Source: Gammaproteobacteria bacterium (GTDB taxonomy: Bacteria; Pseudomonadota; Gammaproteobacteria; Tenderiales; Tenderiaceae). From it: 9,709 bases of DNA. The notes below the pieces were generated by a model, which saw only the letters and a program-made list of their open reading frames with translations, was not told where the DNA came from and made no database searches. Shown here in pieces: positions 6,609 through 9,709 of this stretch. Within the stretch, counting starts at the first letter, position 1, and the number at the start of each line of letters is the position of its first letter. Both the position numbers and the translations under genes were made by a program. The stretch lies in contig JAJRWO010000140.1 in the NCBI GenBank assembly GCA_024276775.1, forward strand, positions 1 to 9,709, read 5' to 3'.

Positions 6609-6639
6609 TGTTTTCTGCTAAATTGACTCAGAAAGGTCG
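6596..6639 (+). repeat. 9-bp perfect stem overlapping the small gene's stop codon
   Basis: CGACCTTTC (6596-6604) pairs exactly with GAAAGGTCG (6631-6639) over a 26-base loop that contains the stop codon at 6606-6608. The second arm is shared with the terminator stem at 6632-6654, so the two structures exclude each other. A third option pairs TTTCTG (6612-6617) with CAGAAA (6629-6634). Confidence 0.5.
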
Positions 6640-6657
6640 CTTGATGTGGCCTTTTTT
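6631..6657 (+). terminator. Probable intrinsic terminator after the small gene
   Basis: AAAGGTC (6632-6638) can pair with GGCCTTT (6648-6654) with one T-G wobble over a nine-base loop, and the T-run extends to 6657. Part of the T-run is used in the stem, so strength is moderate. On the minus strand the hairpin is followed by CTTTCTG, a poor T-run, so it would serve speE less well. Confidence 0.6.
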
Positions 6658-6678
6658 ATGGTCTAAATTTTTTTAGGT

Positions 6679-7536
6679 TTAACCGAGTCCGGCCTCTTTG
6701 CAAAATTCTGGCTGCGCCAGTGCTGCTTTGTGCATGTCTGCATTGTAGTAACGTGTTTTAAAGATTTTGTTGCGGACATCGTCTTCACGAAAGCCATCCA
6801 GACCGGTGTTTTCCCTGCATGCCATGGTGGCGCTCCACCAGCCGCTTGGATAGCTGGGTTGAGGAAAGTGGTGGGTTTTTGTGGCGTTAAAGCCGGCTTT
6901 GTGCATGGCTTTATGCATGCTCTTGAGCAGCTTAGGGTGATACAGGGGGGACTCGCTCTGATGTACCAGAATGCCGTCTGCGTCCAGGGCGTGGAAGCAG
7001 CTTCTATAAAAGGCTTCACCGAACAGGCCTTTGGCGAGACCAACGGGGTCGGTGCTGTCGACAATGATGATGTCGAGGCTACCAGGTTCAGATTCCTGAA
7101 TCCATTTGATGCCGTCTTCAAATAGCAGCTCGGCACGGCCGTCACCGTTAGAGACGCACAATTCAGGAAAGTATTTTTCTGATAGGCGAGTGACGGCTTC
7201 GTCGATATCGACTTGCCAAGCTTGGTTAACATCCCGGTGCTTCAAGACTTCTCGTAATGTGCCACAGTCGCCACCGCCAATGATTAAAACCTTTTTCGGG
7301 TCAGGATGGGTGAATAGCGCAGGATGGGCCATCATTTCGTGGTAGATAAAATTTTCGCGGCTGGTCACCATATAACAACCATCGATGACCATCAGCTTGC
7401 CGAACGTTTCGGTGTCGTAAATTTCAATATGCTGAAATGGGGTTTGCTCTTCGTGCAGCTTTTTTTTGATCTTGAGAGAAAAGGCAGAGCCAGCATCGGC
7501 GTGCTGTTCGCTGAACCAGTTTTTGTCCAGAGTCAT
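6679..7536 (-). CDS. speE: Spermidine synthase (polyamine aminopropyltransferase)
   Basis: This is a 285-residue enzyme (E. coli SpeE has 288). It transfers an aminopropyl group from decarboxylated S-adenosylmethionine to putrescine in the cytosol. A small N-terminal beta domain (WFSEQHADAG, IEIYDTETFGKLMVIDG) precedes a Rossmann methyltransferase-like domain. Visible motifs are SRENFIYHEMMAHP (60-72 region), the cofactor loop GGGDCGTLREV at 87-97, VDID at 109-112, EDGIKWI at 140-146, and the catalytic-site DSTDP from D160. PSYPSGWWS and the C-terminal RYYNADMHKAALAQPEF also match SpeE. Two family positions differ: GGGDGG is GGGDCG, and the usual Glu before Ile-Asp is Asp110. I start at 7536 because AGGGG (7544-7548) lies seven bases upstream. 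An in-frame ATG at 7569 would add 11 unrelated residues. It is divergent from speA. Confidence 0.95.
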   Translation of the reverse strand: MTLDKNWFSEQHADAGSAFSLKIKKKLHEEQTPFQHIEIYDTETFGKLMVIDGCYMVTSRENFIYHEMMAHPALFTHPDPKKVLIIGGGDCGTLREVLKHRDVNQAWQVDIDEAVTRLSEKYFPELCVSNGDGRAELLFEDGIKWIQESEPGSLDIIIVDSTDPVGLAKGLFGEAFYRSCFHALDADGILVHQSESPLYHPKLLKSMHKAMHKAGFNATKTHHFPQPSYPSGWWSATMACRENTGLDGFREDDVRNKIFKTRYYNADMHKAALAQPEFCKEAGLG

Positions 7537-7543
7537 TCTTGAT

Positions 7544-7548
7544 CCCCT
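7544..7548 (-). promoter_or_regulatory. Ribosome binding site deciding the speE start
   Basis: On the minus strand AGGGG sits seven bases before the ATG at 7536. It lies inside the extension from the earlier ATG at 7569, favouring the shorter protein that begins MTLDKNWFSEQH. Confidence 0.8.
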
Positions 7549-7587
7549 AACGGTTAAAAATAGTGCCATTCACGGCATTATGAGACT

Positions 7588-7593
7588 TATAAT
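7588..7593 (+). promoter_or_regulatory. Probable -10 element for speA
   Basis: A perfect TATAAT lies 45 bp before the speA ATG, predicting a start near 7600 and a leader of about 40 nt. No good -35 hexamer is found 16-18 bp upstream (the region reads GCCATT). The promoter is therefore weak, activator-dependent or wrongly called. The same 102-bp gap must also hold the speE promoter on the other strand. Confidence 0.5.
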
Positions 7594-7638
7594 ATCGGCT
7601 AATTGTATATTAACCCAGCAGGGTCTGTAGAGGTAATA

Positions 7639-9522
7639 ATGCGCTGGAATCTAGAGCAGGCACGCAGGACTTACAATGTGAATCATTGGAGTGGTGGCTA
7701 TTTTGATATCAATCAACTTGGCCATTTGGTGGTTTATCCTGACCGGGATAATCGCAAGTCGGGCATTGACGTGTATGAGTTGAGTCAACGTTTGGCAGAG
7801 CAGAAGCTATCTTTGCCGGTGCTGCTGCGCTTTACCGATATTTTGAGCGACCGTGTCGCAACACTTTGCGATGCCTTTGAACTGGCCATGCAGGCAGATG
7901 ATTACCAGGGTGGCTATACGGCTGTTTATCCCATCAAGGTCAATCAGCAACGCACCGTGGTCGAGCATATTTGCCAGAACGGTGCTGAGCGTATTGGCCT
8001 TGAGGCGGGCAGTAAGCCAGAGTTGATGGCGGTATTGGGTATGAGTCAGCTGGGTGGAGTGATTATCTGTAACGGTTACAAGGATAGAGAATACATTCGC
8101 CTGGCCTTGATTGGTCAGCGGCTAGGATTTAAGGTGTTTATCGTCATCGAAAAACCATCTGAGTTGCCACTGGTGTTGCAGGAATCAGCCACGCTTGATA
8201 TTGAACCCATGCTCGGTGTGCGGGTGCGATTGACTTCTATTGGTGCGGGCAAATGGCAGAACACGGGTGGTGAAAAATCTAAATTTGGCTTAACGTCGAG
8301 CCAGGTGCTGGCGCTACTGAATAGCCTGAAGCAGGCGGGCAAACTGGACGCATTGCAGTTGTTGCATTGTCACCTGGGTTCACAGATTGCCAATATTCGA
8401 GACATTCAAGCGGGTATGCGCGAGATGGGGCGTTACTACGCCGAGCTATGTGTTCTGGGCGCTGGGCTGAGCCATGTTGATGTTGGCGGTGGTCTGGGGG
8501 TGGATTATGAAGGTACGCGTTCACGTAGTGACTGCTCCATGAACTATAGCGTGCAGGAATATGCCAACAATGTTGTCCACGCGCTGAAAGCGGTGTGTGA
8601 AGAAAAGTTGTTGCCACAACCAATGATTATATCCGAATCTGGTCGCGCCCTGACGGCCCATCATGCGATGCTGATTACCAACGTGATCGATAGCGACACC
8701 ATTGACCTTTCATCAGATGTTGATGGTCTGGAAAAACGGGACGAGCCAAAGGTGATGCATTATTTGTGGAATGTGATGAACCAGGCCGACATCGGCTCAC
8801 CGCTGGAGGCCTATCATGATGCCGTGCATGGGTTGCAACAAGCACAAGATATGTATATTCAGGGCGTGATGACTTTGGAGCAGCGCGCCCGTGCCGAACA
8901 GCTTTATTATCGGATTTCTGCCAAGGTCAAAGCACGGCTTAATCCAGCCGTTCGTGGGCAACGTGAGCTGTTGGATGAGTTGAACGAGAAGCAGGCCGAC
9001 AAATATCTTTGTAACTTTTCTTTATTTCAGTCTTTGCCTGATGTCTGGGCCATCGATCAGGTGTTTCCCATCATGCCCCTGCATCGGTTGGATGAAGAAC
9101 CCACCCGGCGAGTGATTATTCAGGATCTTACCTGTGACTCAGATGGCCGCATCGATCGCTATGTTAGTAACGAAGGCCTGGAAAGCAGTTTGCCCTTGCA
9201 TGAATATTGCCACGACAAGCCGTATTTGCTAGGGATGATGTTGGTTGGTGCCTATCAAGAAACCCTGGGGGATATGCACAACCTGTTTGGTGATACCGAT
9301 TCAGTCAATATCGAATTAACCGCAGATGGTTATCAAATGGTAAACCCTGAGTACGGCGATGCAGTTGATGAATTGCTGGCCTATGTTCATTTTGATGCCG
9401 ACGAATTATTGTCGTCGTATGCAACAAAATTAAATCATTCAGATTTGAGTAATCAGGATAAAAGTTTTTATCTCACGGAGCTGCAAGCCGGTCTAACGGG
9501 TTATACCTATCACGAAAGTTAA
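7639..9522 (+). CDS. speA: Biosynthetic arginine decarboxylase (PLP-dependent)
   Basis: A complete 627-residue cytosolic enzyme that converts arginine to agmatine and CO2, the first step of the agmatine route to putrescine. It is close in length to other SpeA proteins (about 630-660). The N-terminus has the family pattern W-Y-W-GYF (RTYNVNHWSGGYFDIN). The fold III barrel carries the PLP lysine K100 in AVYPIKVNQQR, HCHLGSQI, the glycine loop DVGGGLGVDYEG and SESGRALTAHHA. The C-terminal beta domain holds the catalytic cysteine C499 in DLTCDSDGRID and the GAYQETLGDMHNLFGD motif. These features separate it from diaminopimelate decarboxylase LysA. I choose the ATG at 7639, with AGAGG at 7629-7633, over the in-frame TTG at 7603, which has no ribosome site and would lie within the promoter region. 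speE is divergent next to it, so both polyamine steps could share control. Confidence 0.96.
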   Translation: MRWNLEQARRTYNVNHWSGGYFDINQLGHLVVYPDRDNRKSGIDVYELSQRLAEQKLSLPVLLRFTDILSDRVATLCDAFELAMQADDYQGGYTAVYPIKVNQQRTVVEHICQNGAERIGLEAGSKPELMAVLGMSQLGGVIICNGYKDREYIRLALIGQRLGFKVFIVIEKPSELPLVLQESATLDIEPMLGVRVRLTSIGAGKWQNTGGEKSKFGLTSSQVLALLNSLKQAGKLDALQLLHCHLGSQIANIRDIQAGMREMGRYYAELCVLGAGLSHVDVGGGLGVDYEGTRSRSDCSMNYSVQEYANNVVHALKAVCEEKLLPQPMIISESGRALTAHHAMLITNVIDSDTIDLSSDVDGLEKRDEPKVMHYLWNVMNQADIGSPLEAYHDAVHGLQQAQDMYIQGVMTLEQRARAEQLYYRISAKVKARLNPAVRGQRELLDELNEKQADKYLCNFSLFQSLPDVWAIDQVFPIMPLHRLDEEPTRRVIIQDLTCDSDGRIDRYVSNEGLESSLPLHEYCHDKPYLLGMMLVGAYQETLGDMHNLFGDTDSVNIELTADGYQMVNPEYGDAVDELLAYVHFDADELLSSYATKLNHSDLSNQDKSFYLTELQAGLTGYTYHES

Positions 9523-9602
9523 GCTTAAACCATGATCCCGATTAAACCAATAATAAAACGCATGGGTATATTTAAAGGCAGGCGAAAAGCTTGGGTTTAG
9601 GC

Positions 9603-9608
9603 TATAAT
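9603..9608 (+). promoter_or_regulatory. Probable -10 element for typA
   Basis: A perfect TATAAT lies in the 127-bp gap between speA and typA, predicting a start near 9615 and a leader of about 35 nt. The -35 region 16-18 bp upstream (AGGCGA) is poor. I see no strong intrinsic terminator for speA in this gap, only a weak imperfect repeat of GCTTAAACC (9522-9530) and GGTTTAGGC (9594-9602). Confidence 0.55.
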
Positions 9609-9649
9609 CGCGCGTCTTTTAGCATTCCTTCTTTTTGAGGCTCCTCACC

Positions 9650-9709
9650 GTGATCGAGAATCTCCGTAATATCGCCATTATTGCTCACGTTGACCATGGC
9701 AAAACGACC
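9650..9709 (+). CDS. typA: Translational GTPase TypA/BipA (first 20 codons only)
   Basis: The frame starts with GTG and runs off the right edge. The visible 20 residues begin MIENLRNIAIIAHV and continue into DHGKTT, the G1/P-loop of translation-factor GTPases (GHVDHGKTT type). The MIENLRNIAIIAHVDHGKT start is characteristic of TypA/BipA in gammaproteobacteria. EF-Tu, IF2, LepA and EF-G begin differently around the loop. TypA is a ribosome-binding GTPase involved in 50S assembly and in growth under cold and other stress. GAGG at 9637-9640 lies nine bases before the GTG, which supports this start. The remaining GTPase, EF-G-like and C-terminal domains are outside the window. Confidence 0.88.
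   Translation, partial: MIENLRNIAIIAHVDHGKTT

Noticed and set aside
6663..7232. Open frame of about 189 codons in another frame of speE, same strand
   Set aside because: The composition is Ser/Thr/Pro-rich shadow sequence, and the speE frame carries all conserved motifs.
7537..7569. Upstream ATG adding 11 residues to SpeE
   Set aside because: The extra residues do not resemble the family N-terminus, and the Shine-Dalgarno sequence lies within the extension.
7603..7638. Upstream TTG start for SpeA
   Set aside because: It has no ribosome site and falls at the predicted transcript start; the ATG at 7639 has AGAGG and the family-typical start.
9521..9602. Imperfect inverted repeat between speA and typA as a terminator
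   Set aside because: The arms are 63 bases apart with a mismatch, and no T-run follows.

Overview
This looks like chromosome of a free-living, possibly marine, gammaproteobacterium. The evidence is the set of proteins: UbiK, ComM/YifB, a PII protein with its ammonium transporter, SpeE, SpeA and the start of TypA/BipA, plus a secreted protein with 'choice-of-anchor' domains. Base composition looks mid-range and even by eye (not computed). I would guess an order such as Cellvibrionales or a relative, but that is inference. I see no rRNA, tRNA, CRISPR array, insertion sequence or phage gene, and no gap between genes exceeds 300 bases.

Layout from left to right. (1) 1-1860: the 3' part of a large secreted beta-helix protein with anchor-Q, cadherin-like and anchor-U domains and a Gly-Gly-Gly/hydrophobic/basic C-terminal tail. 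(2) 3737-1895, minus strand: ubiK then comM, probably co-transcribed and convergent with gene 1. (3) 3738-4024: a 287-bp regulatory region. It holds an NtrC-type palindrome, a second half-site exactly 32 bp further on, an IHF-like site and a correctly spaced -24/-12 sigma-54 promoter. These read towards glnK-amtB (4025-5649), which ends in a strong intrinsic terminator. This is a classic nitrogen-limitation operon. (4) 5745-6608: two small, divergently transcribed membrane proteins of unknown function. They are separated by about 237 bp containing a perfect 9-3-9 inverted repeat. The shorter gene runs into overlapping hairpins and a terminator. (5) 6679-9522: speE (minus) and speA (plus), divergent, two enzymes of polyamine synthesis. 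(6) 9650 to the end: the first 20 codons of typA behind a perfect TATAAT.

How the genes work together. GlnK senses 2-oxoglutarate and ATP/ADP, and glutamine through uridylylation, and plugs the Amt channel when nitrogen is plentiful. NtrC and sigma-54 would switch the pair on under nitrogen limitation. SpeA makes agmatine from arginine, the route to putrescine. SpeE then adds an aminopropyl group from decarboxylated S-adenosylmethionine to make spermidine. SpeD and the agmatine-to-putrescine enzymes are not in the window. UbiK assists ubiquinone synthesis, and ComM is a helicase acting in natural transformation.

Most of the window is conserved housekeeping DNA, and I do not see a convincing new multi-gene system. 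The least explained parts are the two small membrane genes with their palindrome and 3' hairpins, and the domain order and tail of the beta-helix surface protein.
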